DNA of 64,000 nucleotides, taken from Perilla frutescens (taxonomy: Eukaryota; Streptophyta; Magnoliopsida; Lamiales; Lamiaceae). The notes under the pieces are model-generated. The model saw nothing but the letters and a program-made list of their open reading frames with translations. It was not told the origin of the DNA and ran no database searches. The position numbers were made by a program, and so were the translations under genes. This document shows, in pieces, positions 1-11,022 of this stretch. Within the stretch, counting starts at the first letter, position 1. The number at the start of each line of letters is the position of its first letter. The stretch lies in assembly GCA_026008535.1 (NCBI GenBank), contig BRKX01000004.1:37638501-37702500 (forward strand), given 5' to 3'.

Positions 1-2558
1 GAATCAACATACAGTCACGATTCGCCAATTCAATTAATAGTGGTGTGTCCTCTAGGTCTAATGAGTGATTAGCCACATTGGGCATTTCAGACACACACTC
101 ACGTGGAACAAGGCCAAGAATCAGCAGAAACTTCTCATGCTTTAATATACCCATTTCAGCCTCACGAGTCCAGCTTTTATACTTAAACCATTTCTATTGT
201 TCAAATATCAGAATTCAAGATTTAACCGAGCATGCTTGATAAAACTAAAATTGCATAAATGAAAGACATAATTCAAATGGAAACTTATTGAATTAAATAA
301 GCAAAATACTCAACTCCAATGTTGAGAACATGAACAAATCCTAACTCCCAAAGGCATAAGGCCTATTGGATTGTTTTGCTACCTTGGCAGCATGCAAAAA
401 TAAACAAGAACTAAAGTAAAAGTGTAGCAGTGTTTCAGACTTCTAAAGCTTACATTTCCAGAAAATAAAATAGCTTAAATAGATACAATTCCGAATTTGA
501 GTTCCCCCCACAGACGGGGGTCTTCAACTGGCTTCTGGGATTTGCATGCCTACCACAACTGACTGGATAAGTGTTATCCAGTTCGTTGATCAAATCTCTA
601 TTTTTCAGGGGTTGTGCTTATCTCTTAATTTCCATGTCTCTCAGAAGTCCAACTGAACACAAACTCTCATCGGACTTGCATCTATCCATTACACTTTCTT
701 CACTCCAATTGATTTCTGGAATTCCCATATGTGCCTATTTCAGGCCTGTGGTCGAGTCTGCATGAGTAATGTGGGCACGACATCATACAGTCGGCTTCAT
801 CTATCTCTAATATGCTCATTCTACCTCCCGAATGTAAGATGAATGCTAAAGAAGTTCTCTGTGCCTCTGAATGATTTTTATGGCTTGAATTATGCTTGAA
901 ATGCTAGGCAAAATGACTCTTTCACCAGACCCGACCTCCTGAAGTGCCCTTGACCCCAAACCTGGTTCTGTTCGACTCAAAACAGACTAAAAAGTACATT
1001 TATATAAAATAAAATGTCAGAAAAAACACAAAATAAATGGACTTATCAGGCATGTTGTTCGGCCTCTTCCATAAATACTATTTAAATAGGAGTACAAAAA
1101 CACAAGGTAACTTTCCCCATAGGCCGAGGGATCTTTAACCCGATTCGCAGTCGCTGTGCCCAAGACTTTCCATATCTGGCAGATTCTTCTCTTATTTAGA
1201 AGATCTGTCTCACAGATTATGTATTCACTGTGCCCTAGATTGTCGACATTCAACCTTCATTAGATAGCCGATCCACCTCCTAGTATCTGAGAGATACGAT
1301 CAAACTTGCCTTTTATAGTGCTTTCTTCCTTCAGCGGCTAGGGTGCACTACTCCTGCTTCAGCTGGTAATTGTTACTCTTGTGCCCAGTCTCCTCTCATT
1401 CTTCTGTCAATCACCCTAGGTTTGTTATGGGCACGATCACGAACTTCTCTTTCAGCATTGTTGGAATAGTGGGCATTTCTGTCAGGCTCGAGAGAGAGAG
1501 AGAGCTTTCCGTTGAGAAGTCGCTACCCGTCTTAATATCATTTGGAATCCGAATGCCCTCTAGAAGTGATTCTGGTACCTTCTTCTTTCCTTGTGCCCAT
1601 ATTGGCTCTTTCCAACTCAAAAAAGAGAAAAATAAAGGGCAAAAGAATGAGAAAAAAGATATAAAAACACGAGAGAATTTGGACTTGTCACACTCACCCA
1701 CTTTAGACATACTTGTTCTCAAGTATGAGGGTACAATGTGCCCAAACGAAAAGAATAGAAAAAAGGAGAAAAAGACAGATTCAAAGATAAAGACACGACA
1801 AATCAAGCATGTAAACCAAATCCCTTGTGGGCATAGAGACTTAGGTATTTGATCACAACCAACAACATATAGACAGTTAAAACATATCGTAATGCCCACT
1901 ATAAATCAAAATGACTAAGTGATGGTTTCCCTCATGTCCTCCTCACTCAAATATTTAGCTAAGTGTTTACACTCAAGGAAAACATAATTGAATTGAGGGT
2001 GACCATAGTCTTGCAAATGCTCTTATTTCTCTACCAACAATTAGAATAACATGCATGCTTATGCTAAGGACTTAAAAGGGTTGTAATGGGGCTTCGGGTT
2101 TAAGGTAGGAAATATTTGGATCTGGATCAAATTTTAGTCTTATTTTTCCTTTGGGAGATTTCTTATGACTCTTACTGGCCTTTACCACCATGCTCATTTT
2201 ATGAAGCACACATCCCAGATTTTTTATTTTGTGGGCATTCTGTACTTTATTTTCTTAGAGTTGCTTTATCATTTTTCCTTTTATTTTTACCCATTTCCTT
2301 TTTCTTTTTCTTTCATTTTCTTGGCATTTTATGCCTTGTAACACACCAGATTTATCCTCTCTTGGTGCGCATCATCTTTTTGTGAGTTTTCAAGAAAGAA
2401 ACATGACCAGGACATAATTCATTTTTGGCTCAAAAGGGCTACAAGGATAATATCAAGATAGTTTTATTTGGCTTTGTGGGCTCAGAAAGAAAATTTGCCT
2501 AAGCATTTTGATAGCATACCCATAATTCACTGTGACCTCGGAATAGAGCAGAAGCAAG
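1..2558. other. Gene-free repeat remnant, probable 3' part of the Athila-like element
   Basis: No coding region can be supported here. The open frames present are short, overlap on both strands and show no recognisable domain. The stretch is AT-rich and repeatedly contains the heptamer GTGGGCA or its complement (near 771, 1469, 1827, 1893 and 2231), which also recurs in the adjoining Athila-like env region. I therefore infer that it belongs to the same minus-strand element, downstream of its env-like gene. A C-rich tract near 505-512 could be the complement of a polypurine tract, but no LTR end could be fixed. A short GA run lies at 1488-1504. Confidence 0.35.
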
Positions 2559-3991
2559 TGTCAGTCTTGTATACTGCAAGACTTGTCTTTTTGTATAGAT
2601 GTTATGTTATAATGTTTTGATGATATAGATTGAATAAATTACTGCAGTCACTGTGTGCATTTATTTATTATTATATTTATCTGCCAGTTCTATATACTTC
2701 ATTGTAAATGATATAGTGTGTGGGTATACACACATGGTAAAAATTATATCATTGGATCCCTTGCAACGTATTAAAAGGTTTACGGCTTAGATGGTCCTGA
2801 ACCCACCATCAGTACACCATTCAATAATCTGATAAGTTAGTTTATCTTGACTAGCTGATTGTTCTAGTACGCTAATATGTGTATTGAGGAGGATTATGAT
2901 AGGATATTGTTCTCTATTCTAACCTTAAGTGAGAAAATAAAGATCCATAGAGTTCGGGCTCTGAAGCCATATGTATTGGCGGACATATATCTGTTATGGT
3001 ATGGCTTTGACTTATCAATGAGTGAGATTCTTAGATAGGATCAACAACCTCGATATCTTGGGCAGTATCATATATATATGATTGGTCGTGCAATAGATAT
3101 GGTCACTGTGTCCTGGTGCGTCAGGTTGATGATGTCTCCTTGAGGAAATACATAATTTATGTGTAACCCTTTATGTGGAATTTATTCCGTACATGATAAA
3201 TCTTGTGTGGTACTACTCAAGGAACAAACAGTTAATTAATTATAGCTGTCAGAAGCTTACATAATTGATTAATGAACATTATATCTTAAACATTGGGAAT
3301 TATTGAACTAAAGAAGAAAACATATTCAGAACTATGTATTAAATTCGTAGGTCAGTATTATTTCTTTAATGGAATAAAAATAATACTTGATGCATTGAAT
3401 TATATCCTAAGTTTATTAGATATTGGAAATTAAATAAATATATCAGGCTAATTTAATATTCTTCTAGATCCTTATTGTAGCCCAATATGACTGAAGTGGA
3501 CTGAGGATGGAACAAGAGTGAGAGGCCCAAACCTATTAGGTTTGGAGACCTAATTTTCGTCCACCTTTCTAATAAATAGAGAGGTGGGGGACAAAAATTA
3601 GGGCATCACAATCAGCCCCTCTTTTGTGATCTCTTGATCCCTATAGTATTCACACCCGTTTAGTAGTATACAATCCACTCTGTATCTAAACATAGTCTGG
3701 AAATACAGCAGAAGATCGAGAAGTGGAATAGCATCATTGTGGGTGCCGAACACACACATATTCAATAACAAGATTAGACCTTTAATCTTGTCCTCAACCC
3801 AACACGAATTCATAAGTTGTTTTTTGATTCAATCTTTCGCAGTTTTGTAGTTTCGAAAATACAACCTATATGATAATTAAATTCAATTTAATTAATTACA
3901 TATTCATGCATAAAATTTGATATACATGAAGCTAGGATTAATGAGCAACCAATTAGATCCTGCGGTGGTTCAATTCGAAAAAACCTCAACA
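2559..3991 (+). mobile_element. Solo LTR of copia family B
   Basis: This 1.43-kb block begins TGTCAG and ends CAACA. It matches along its length the LTRs at 29175, 36204, 40146 and 47903. It is flanked by a perfect 5-bp duplication GCAAG (2554-2558 and 3992-3996). No primer-binding site or internal region follows, so it is a solo LTR left by LTR-LTR recombination. It carries the family's TATA region inside an inverted repeat (arms 3561-3571 and 3577-3587) and the conserved CCTGG..CAGG stem near 3110, where one arm has a C to T change. It sits in Athila-derived DNA. Confidence 0.9.
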
Positions 3992-4249
3992 GCAAGTTCT
4001 AGTTTACCTAAATTAAAAAATGCAGAAATCACACTGAAAGAATAATCACATGCATCGTGAATTTAGGCTCAATTCCTTACTAAGTATTTAGTTCATTCAT
4101 CATATAAGCAGTAGTATGGACATGCTGAAATAAAATTACAGTAAAATATGCTGCCTTATGGTCACAAGACCCATAGACTGCATGCTTACAAGTTCAATTA
4201 TTTACACATGCTTGACACTAAAAAAAATGTAAAGAAGGCAGAGTAACTC

Positions 4250-4490
4250 CCACCCACACACTTTGCCTTCGGTGAAGTGGGTTCAAGAAGATTACCCTAT
4301 GAATTGCAAACTCAACAAAACGTTAAAAGGTCCCCCTACCCATACACTTTGCCTTAAGCAAAGTGGGTCAGTACGAGGGGTCATCTAACTACAAACAAAA
4401 CAACTAAAACCAACAAAAGAAAAACACAAAAAATAGAAGACTCCTAATGCCCACACCCATACACTTTGCGCTGAGCAAAGTGTGGGAATG
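4250..4490. repeat. Three spaced hairpins with ACTTTGC/GCAAAGT arms
   Basis: Three short inverted repeats share one sequence theme. At 4259-4279 the arms are imperfect. At 4345-4365 CACTTTGC and GCAAAGTG form a perfect 8-bp stem around a 5-base loop. At 4461-4483 ACACTTTGC and GCAAAGTGT form a perfect 9-bp stem around a 5-base loop. Flanking CCCA and TGGG bases extend the stems. They lie between the env-like gene and the presumed 3' end of the minus-strand Athila-like element, so they would be transcribed in its 3' untranslated part. Confidence 0.7.
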
Positions 4491-4552
4491 GGACGATACC
4501 TAAACAGACACAAAAAATAAAAAAAACCTAATCTACGGGAAAGAGTACCAGG

Positions 4553-6192
4553 TCAGGCATCAGAGGGGGTCGGATAGATGAATCCAACGTGCTTGAAGTG
4601 GGCAAACATGGCGGTCTCCAATAATTTTAGTCTGGTTATGATGGTGGTGGCTGCTGGCTCTTGTTGCTGTGCCCTCAAGGGCCTCTTACTGGGACCTGCA
4701 TTCAGAAGAAAACTAAGGCTACTCGAAGATTCCAACTTTTGTATGCCAAATGCGGGTTTCCCCTCCTCATCGTAAAAAACATCTAACATCCTCTTCCAGC
4801 AGTTTAAATCAAACAATTCAACATGTTTGCAATATGGATTAGTAGAAGAGGGGTCAAATAATTTCAATTTTTCAGCAAGATAGGTTATCAGTTGGGCACA
4901 TGAGATCCTATTCTTAGGGTGAGACATGGTGTCCTTAAAATGGGCAATGGCCACAGCTCCAAAGTTTATCCTCTTCATATGCACCATCCACTATAGGACA
5001 AACAATTCCTGATTTGTAATGGAGTTAGATCTATCTTTCCGACCAATGAAATTATAGGCAAGAACTCGGTGATAAAAGTGAAGGGCACTATTTTTCAGCA
5101 TGTATCCCTTACTAGTTCCAGACTTGAATTTGGAATCGTCACATAATTCAGCCTATTTTTCATCCCAGTTCTCATCTGTGGGCACTACAGAAACAACAAA
5201 CTTATAATCATCATCATTCAAATCAAGAAAGGACACAATGCCCAATACCATATTCAATTCATCAGCAGATAGATTAAAGTTTTTACTAAAAATTTTAAAC
5301 TTAAAAACCTTGGCAGACGTGCAACCATTTCCCATACCCTTAATAGTCAAGTCATGGAAGAACTTATACACCAACTTAGGAAAAATCAAGCAATCCCATT
5401 CCCAGAAAAATGACCAGCCGATATTAGAGAAGAATTCTCTTACCTCTCACTCGATGCCCAAGAAAGTGAGCAAGGAGAAGTGGATGGTCTTATTATGGAC
5501 GTTGTCCCTGGTGGGCACGACACCTTCTCCTTTTGGCATGATTTTTCCAGAAGTGGGACTGACTACAGTCTTTCCCTTCTTCGCGGATGGCTTGGCAGAT
5601 GCCTTCCCCTTCCCCTTTGCAGTCACTGAGGGTGTTTCCACTATGCCCTTGGCAATCTCCTTTACAAAGGAGAGAGTCAGACCGTCCTAGCTCTTGTGGG
5701 CATGATGTTCTCCACTGCTCTCGTTTTCTCATTCCTCAGCCTCTTCTTTGGTTTCTTGTTCCTCGAACAGTGTTGATGACGGCAACTTCTTCCACTTTAG
5801 GAACTGTGGCAGAGCTTTAGCGGCGACAACCTTCTCCTTCTTCACCTTCTTCAACTTTTTAATTACAGAGGCCTCAGGGGTCTGCTCTAGGTTATTTCGA
5901 TGCTGCCTCCTTCTGCATGCTAGTCTCTTTTTGCTCGTCAATCTCGCTGGTGGTCTCTTCCACCATTTTTAAAGAGATCTTGTCAACCTTCTTGGACTCA
6001 CGGATAGAAATTGACGACGGGGGTTGTTCCATAGTGGCAGAAGGTTGAACATCAATGGAGGCGGTGCTAGGTTTCTAGGGTGGTGCAGCGGTATCGGTAG
6101 TGGTATTCTTGTTGCTTTTCGGTGAAGTAGAGAGAGTGAACTCGATCTTCTTCTTTGAAGACTTGGAGGCGCATGTTTTGGGGGCTATGGTG
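4553..6192 (-). pseudogene. Athila envelope-like gene, broken
   Basis: Read on the minus strand, this stretch encodes in broken pieces a lysine-, serine- and proline-rich N-terminal half (about 6190-5450), then a more hydrophobic conserved half (about 5440-4553). The latter has the look of the 'putative plant transposon protein' domain found in Athila and SIRE env-like genes, for example the stretch KVFKFKIFSKNFNLSADELN and, further on, YHRVLAYNFIGRKD. It follows the integrase end by about 500 bp, the normal Athila order. The expected start codon near 6180 reads ATA rather than ATG, and stops and shifts interrupt the frame at several points, for example near 5150 and 4990. The role of such proteins is unproven. 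The homology call comes from pattern recognition only. Confidence 0.6.
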
Positions 6193-6699
6193 AACGTGGC
6201 TTTGGTGGTTAAAAGAGAAATAGAGAGAGTTTTAAGAGAGAGAGGGGTTGTATTTTTTTAAATTTGGAGTGAAAATTGGCGAGTGAATTTTGAGGCAGAG
6301 AGGGGGGTAGTTAAGGTTTCACCGATTAACCCTAGCTACTCATTTCGGATTGATGTAACAGGCCCATTAGATAACTTTTGGGATTCTAGGGTTTTCCTAT
6401 TCAAGAATTGTGTTATGCCCACGAGAGCTGACAAATCCTAGAATTTCCGGACTTTTCTTAGCTTGTGCCCTCCATATCTAAACGGGTCCAGTTTTATCGG
6501 ATTCTTTCTTTCTACGAAAAATTCACCAAAATTTCTTTCCTAAAATACTTCAAAACAAAATCCAGCCGTAAAATTCAACTCCTAGCCTAACATGCCAAAG
6601 AATAATACTTAAAAAGAAATAAATAAATTACAAAAAATAATAAAAAGAACCCGTGTTCCCTCCCAGTCAGCGCCCCAGTTATTGTCGTGGGCACGACAC

Positions 6700-7436
6700 T
6701 TGCTTTTCATCACATGTATGTAGGCTCAGCGAGCTTGAGCCTGAGAGCCTTCATGTATGAAACCATTGGGTCATTGGGATGCTTTAATCGTTGGCTGTTG
6801 ACTTTGAATGTCTCTCCAGTACTTGAATCAAATAATTCCACTGCTCCATTTAGGCATACTATCTAGATCTCATATAGTCCAGACCATTTGGACTTGAGTC
6901 CTCCTCCCAATAGCTTAAGTCTGAAATTATACAGTAGAACCTTTTGTCCACGCTCAAACTATTTTTAGATGATGAGGTGGTCATGGGTTCTCTTCATTTT
7001 TTCCTTATAGATCATTGCATTATCGTCGGCCTCCAGCCTAATTTCTTCTAACTCTTGAATTTGAAACTTCCTTTCAAGTCCAGCTTTATCGATTTTCATG
7101 TTCATCTTCTGAATTGCCCAAAATACCTTATGTTCAATTTCCACCAGAAGGTGACAATTCTTTCCATAGATTTGTAGGCAGTACGGTATGCCCATAAGAC
7201 ATCTTCCAGCTTTAAACTCCAATTTTTACTATTGGGGTTTACGAATTTTTGAAGAATGCACTTCACTTCTCGGTTAGATACCTCAGCTTGCCCATTTGCT
7301 TGTGGGTGATATGCAGTAGTCACTCTGTGCCTAACTCTATATTATTTGAACAAATTCTAGATAATTATGTTGGAGAAGTGAGATCATTGATCACTTATCA
7401 GTGCCTTGGGTACGCCAAACCTATTGAATACATTAG
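6700..7436 (-). pseudogene. Athila-type Ty3/gypsy integrase, C-terminal part
   Basis: Minus-strand translation gives the gypsy integrase signature AYHPQANGQAEVSNREVK near 7320, preceded by FNRFGVPKALISDQ (about 7425-7384). It is followed by WAYRTAYKS, then HLLVEIEHKVFWAIQKMN, ELEEIRLEADDNA and, toward 6740, TFKVNSQRLKH. This order (catalytic core end, then the plant Athila C-terminal region) is diagnostic. Several stops and at least one shift interrupt it (7380-7325 and near 7220). The reading frame runs off at 7436, where element A has inserted. The missing upstream residues resume at 27237-27279 on the far side, which ties both flanks to one original gene. Confidence 0.85.
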
Positions 7437-7904
7437 TGTTAGGAAAAACTATCAAGGAACCTCTAGAAAAGGTTTTGATCATATGTCAAAACTATCTATA
7501 AAAAACTAACTAAAATTTAAGTTGTAGATCTGAGCTCATCAATCCAAAGCATCAAAAAGGAACTCAAGTAAAACTAAAGTGGAGTATGGTCTGTAAGCTG
7601 AAGGATACGTCATCCAGTCAGAATTCAACTCAACTAAGGAGTCAAAAGTCAAACCAGTTGAAACAAACTGACAAATAAGTCAGCTGAGCTGAAGGAGAAA
7701 AGAGTCGACTAAGACTGAAGGAACTGATAAGAGATCAGTTTAAACTAAAGGCTGGAAGTATCCAACTGATGGCCAAACTGAAGTAAACAAGACAGATCAG
7801 CTAAAGGTCAGAACTGAAGTCAGCCAGCTTGTGATTAGTCAAGCTGACAAGAAAGCTCAAGAGAAATCAGTCAAGCTGACAAGCTAACCAAGAACTTGAG
7901 ATCA

Positions 7905-8175
7905 GTCGAACTGGAGAAACAAAGCTCAAAACTTCCAATTGGAGCAATGGCCAAACTGAGCTTACAAGCTCAAAACTGCTAACTGAAGCAGCGGCCAAAC
8001 TAAGCTGACAAGCTCAAAACTGCCAACTGGAGCAATGGCCAAACTGAGCTGACAAGCTCAAAACTGCCAACTGAAGCAACGACCAAACTGAGCTGACAAG
8101 CTCAAAACTACCAACTGGAGCAATGGCCGAACTGAACAGACAAGTTCAGAACTGCTAACTGGAACTCAAAACTGC
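7905..8175 (+). repeat. 44-bp tandem repeat in the LTR, about five copies
   Basis: The unit contains AAGCTCAAAACTGCCAACTG followed by GAGCAATGGCCAAACTGAGC, and repeats with a period of 44 bp and a few substitutions per copy. The last copy is degenerate. The same array is present in the 3' LTR at about 25990-26245. Most units hold one CAACTG or close variant, the core recognised by plant MYB factors. The array lies 230-500 bp upstream of the TATA box, where LTR enhancers normally sit. Confidence 0.85.
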
Positions 8176-8390
8176 TAGAAAAATAGAAGCCAGAGAACCT
8201 TGGAGTTATTGCTTAAATCGGCGAATCTTGGAATAAATACTTCAACGAAGATCCTGGAATTAAATATCTAATGAAGATCGATTGGCAAAGTAACAGCTAC
8301 TTCAACCAAAAGCTCCAGCGATCAATAAAGACCATCTGCCATTGATGAGCCAATAGAGCCACCGATCAATGGAACTCAACGGTCATAAAA

Positions 8391-8415
8391 TCACTCCTCT
8401 ATAAAAGACGAGTGA
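8391..8415 (+). promoter_or_regulatory. TATA box of element A inside an inverted repeat
   Basis: TATAAAAG (8400-8407) lies between TCACTCCTCT (8391-8400) and AGACGAGTGA (8406-8415), which are complementary at 9 of 10 positions. The same arrangement is present in the 3' LTR at 26470-26494. Transcription would start about 25-30 bases downstream. Confidence 0.7.
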
Positions 8416-9157
8416 ATCAAAGTTTTAAACAACTCTTCACCTCCATAACTTTCGCATATATATTCTTAAAATATTCAAGCAAGAGCTTTTCTTTCTCCCT
8501 CCCAATTAGCTCAAGTTCAGCATTTGATAAAAACTGCAAGAGTCCAACTGAGAAGAAGAATTCAAAGAGTCGAGATATTCAGCAGCTGTTGACGATTCAG
8601 CCAGGGCAGCCTTCTCAGTTTCAGCTATACAACGATCAACTACCCAGCTCAATTGAAGGAGCACATTAGTTGATACCCCCGTTCAAGACTAACCTCTTGA
8701 AGATCGAAAGAGATCTAAAACTTTGTAAAGACGACAATAGCACCTACCTTCCTAGCAAGCAGTTAGGGACTTCAAGTGTGAGCCGTCGACCCGCTGAAGT
8801 AGCGAGTAGTTATTAGGTTCAGCTAACTGTCCTTCATTGTATAATTTGTAAAGAAACTCAAGTTATATATTGAAGTTGCCCTTCTGCGGAAGGAAGAGAG
8901 GACGTAGAAGTTTGAGACTTTGAACCTCTATAAATCACTTGTGTGCTGTATTATTTTGACTATTACATATCTTTAAACTGTACACAAGTTCACACAATAT
9001 GCACCAAGCAGTCATAACTGATCAACCAGTTTATGCATAGATAAGTTTCTCTAAGTGAGTCAAAGGCCCCTATTATTCCGCAATTAAAGTAAAAAGTTTT
9101 CAATCAGTTTATTCACCCCCCCTTTAAACTGATATTGACTCACTCGGGACCAACAAG

Positions 9158-9169
9158 TGGTATCAGAGC
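9158..9169 (+). other. Primer-binding site, initiator-Met tRNA
   Basis: TGGTATCAGAGC lies 2 bases after the 5' LTR and is the standard complement of the 3' end of plant initiator-Met tRNA. It marks where minus-strand DNA synthesis would begin. Confidence 0.9.
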
Positions 9170-9244
9170 GGTCGATTCTAAGGATCAGCCATTTCTGCGG
9201 ATCAACTGAATCAGATCTGCTTATCTGTGTTAACATTTCAAGCT

Positions 9245-11022
9245 ATGGGAAACTATAAGCTACCTTTGTTTTCAGTTGAGAATTATGATAACTGGAGCAG
9301 GAGAATAAAGGCGCATCTCTGCTCAATTCATAAGAATATGTAGGAAGTTATTGAAGATGGTCCAATCATCATCATGATGGACAATGATACTCACATAGTT
9401 GATATCAATCAACCAGCAAGGATCCCAAAGCCAACTAATCTTCTCACCGGTGAAGAGAGGAAGTTGAAAAATCTAGAGTTTGTGGCTCAAACTGCACTAT
9501 TTCAAACTCTAGATGAAGACAGAATGAAGGACACAAAGAATTGTACAACTGCCAAGGAGATATGGGACTTACTAGCAGATCTATGCCAAGAGTCCGAAGC
9601 CATCAAAGGAAACAAGCTCCAACTGGCAGTCGACATATACAAGTCCTTCAAAATGAAGAGTCCATCTCAAGCCTTGAAACCAGATTTCTGGGCATCATCA
9701 GTGAGATGACCAACCTAGGGAGAAGTTATCCCAATTCTGAGATGAATTCCAAAGTTTTGGATAATCTCACTAAAGAATGGGACATGAAAGTGATAGCTAC
9801 AAAAGAATCAAGAAATCTAAATAGCATCACTCCCAGAGAATTGTTTGGCCCTCTCAAAGCTCATGAGTACAGTCTAAACCGGAAGAAGGAAGCATCAACA
9901 TCATCAGCTCAAGATGCAGCCTTTTATGGTGAAAGGAACCGGTTTAGAGACACTCGAGGAAGGAACAACTTCCGGCCCAGGAGCTCATCAGCCAGAGAAA
10001 ATCAAGGCGGATATTCATCCGAACGAAAAAGAGAAACAACCGAAAAGAAGGAAAACTTGACTGAAGATATCAATGATCAAATTCAGTCAATTACCAGATT
10101 GCTAGAGAAGTTGAAGAGAGTTCGGGATAAACAATTAGTTCCACCTCAAATTGATGAAATCCCAAAAGATGAGAAAACTCATCTACCAGCTGAATGATCA
10201 GCTGAACCGTTCAGGAGTGGCAATCGAAATCTAGGAGAGTGCTTTCATTGTCACAAACAAGGACATTACAGATATGAATGTCCAGAACTCCCTAAAGACA
10301 AGAAAGCCAAAGTGAGGAGAAGCTTCTTCAAAAGGAAAGCAATGGTTGCAAACTTCGAGAATGCCGTGCTAGACGATTCAGACTATCCATTTGGAATTGA
10401 TTCTGACGGCTACAGCTCAGATGATGAAGCACTATTTTGCCTCATGGCTGACAATAATGAAGAGGTCAGTACAGCTGATTCTCAAACCTCATTCTATCAT
10501 ATTAATGAAGCAACTGTCTCTAGCAATGAACTTGATATGAAACTTATGATGCTAGAAGATCAATTAGCTTTAATATCTTGCTTGCATGTTAAACTGAAAA
10601 ATGAAAATGATGAACTAAGAAATAGAGTTAGAAAACTGATCATTGATCATGAAAGATTGAATTATCTTGAGTCTCAGTTTGTGGAATTTGAAAAGTTGAA
10701 ACTAAGAACTGTTGACCTAGAAGCCGAGAATCAAAAACTCAAGCAAGAGATCCATGAGAGAGAAAAGTAACTCTTAAGTTCAAAAAGGGATCTCAAACTC
10801 TAGATGAGATATTAAATCATCAGAGAACTGGAACCAGCGGCACAGGGCTAGGATATAGCAAGTTCACTGCCTTAGAAAAAGGAAAAGCAATTGCTCAACC
10901 TAGTGATAAAGGAATCCTAAAAGGATTCACCAAGTCAATTCATGATCACCCAGCTGAGCAAACTAAAGGCAAAGGAATATTGAGAAATCCTCAAACTCAA
11001 CCCAGACAATTTGGTCCGTTCT
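9245..11022 (+). pseudogene. Element A gag, first part
   Basis: The frame starts at ATG 9245 (MGNYKLPLFSVENYDNW). It has an early stop near 9341 and a shift near 9690. The region 9400-9900 resembles the SIRE-type capsid (TAKEIWDLL, then LDNLTKEWDMKVIATKE). A CX2CX4HX4C zinc knuckle (ECFHCHKQGHYRYEC) lies at 10240-10281, just after a stop at 10195. Past it comes an acidic stretch, then a heptad-rich coiled coil (about 10520-10770), also typical of SIRE gag. The protein would form virus-like particles in the cytoplasm. The frame continues across the nested solo LTR into 13375-13960. Confidence 0.85.

Larger units (their letters stand above)
7437..9155 (+). repeat. 5' LTR of element A
   Basis: The 1719-bp LTR begins TGTTAGG and ends CCAACA, with the primer site 2 bases after it. 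It matches the 3' LTR closely but keeps about 260 bp (roughly 7632-7890) that the 3' LTR lacks. In the 3' LTR the two sides join directly at AATTCAA/AGAACTT. It contains a 44-bp tandem repeat, a TATA box at 8400-8407, and very many CAACTG/CAGTTG hexamers. Confidence 0.9.

Noticed and set aside
1370..1899. Two 160-codon open frames on opposite strands
   Set aside because: They overlap almost entirely, have low-complexity composition and no domain; the region lies in repeat remnants.
7905..8175. CRISPR-like array
   Set aside because: The units are contiguous with no unique spacers and lie in a retrotransposon LTR of a plant genome.
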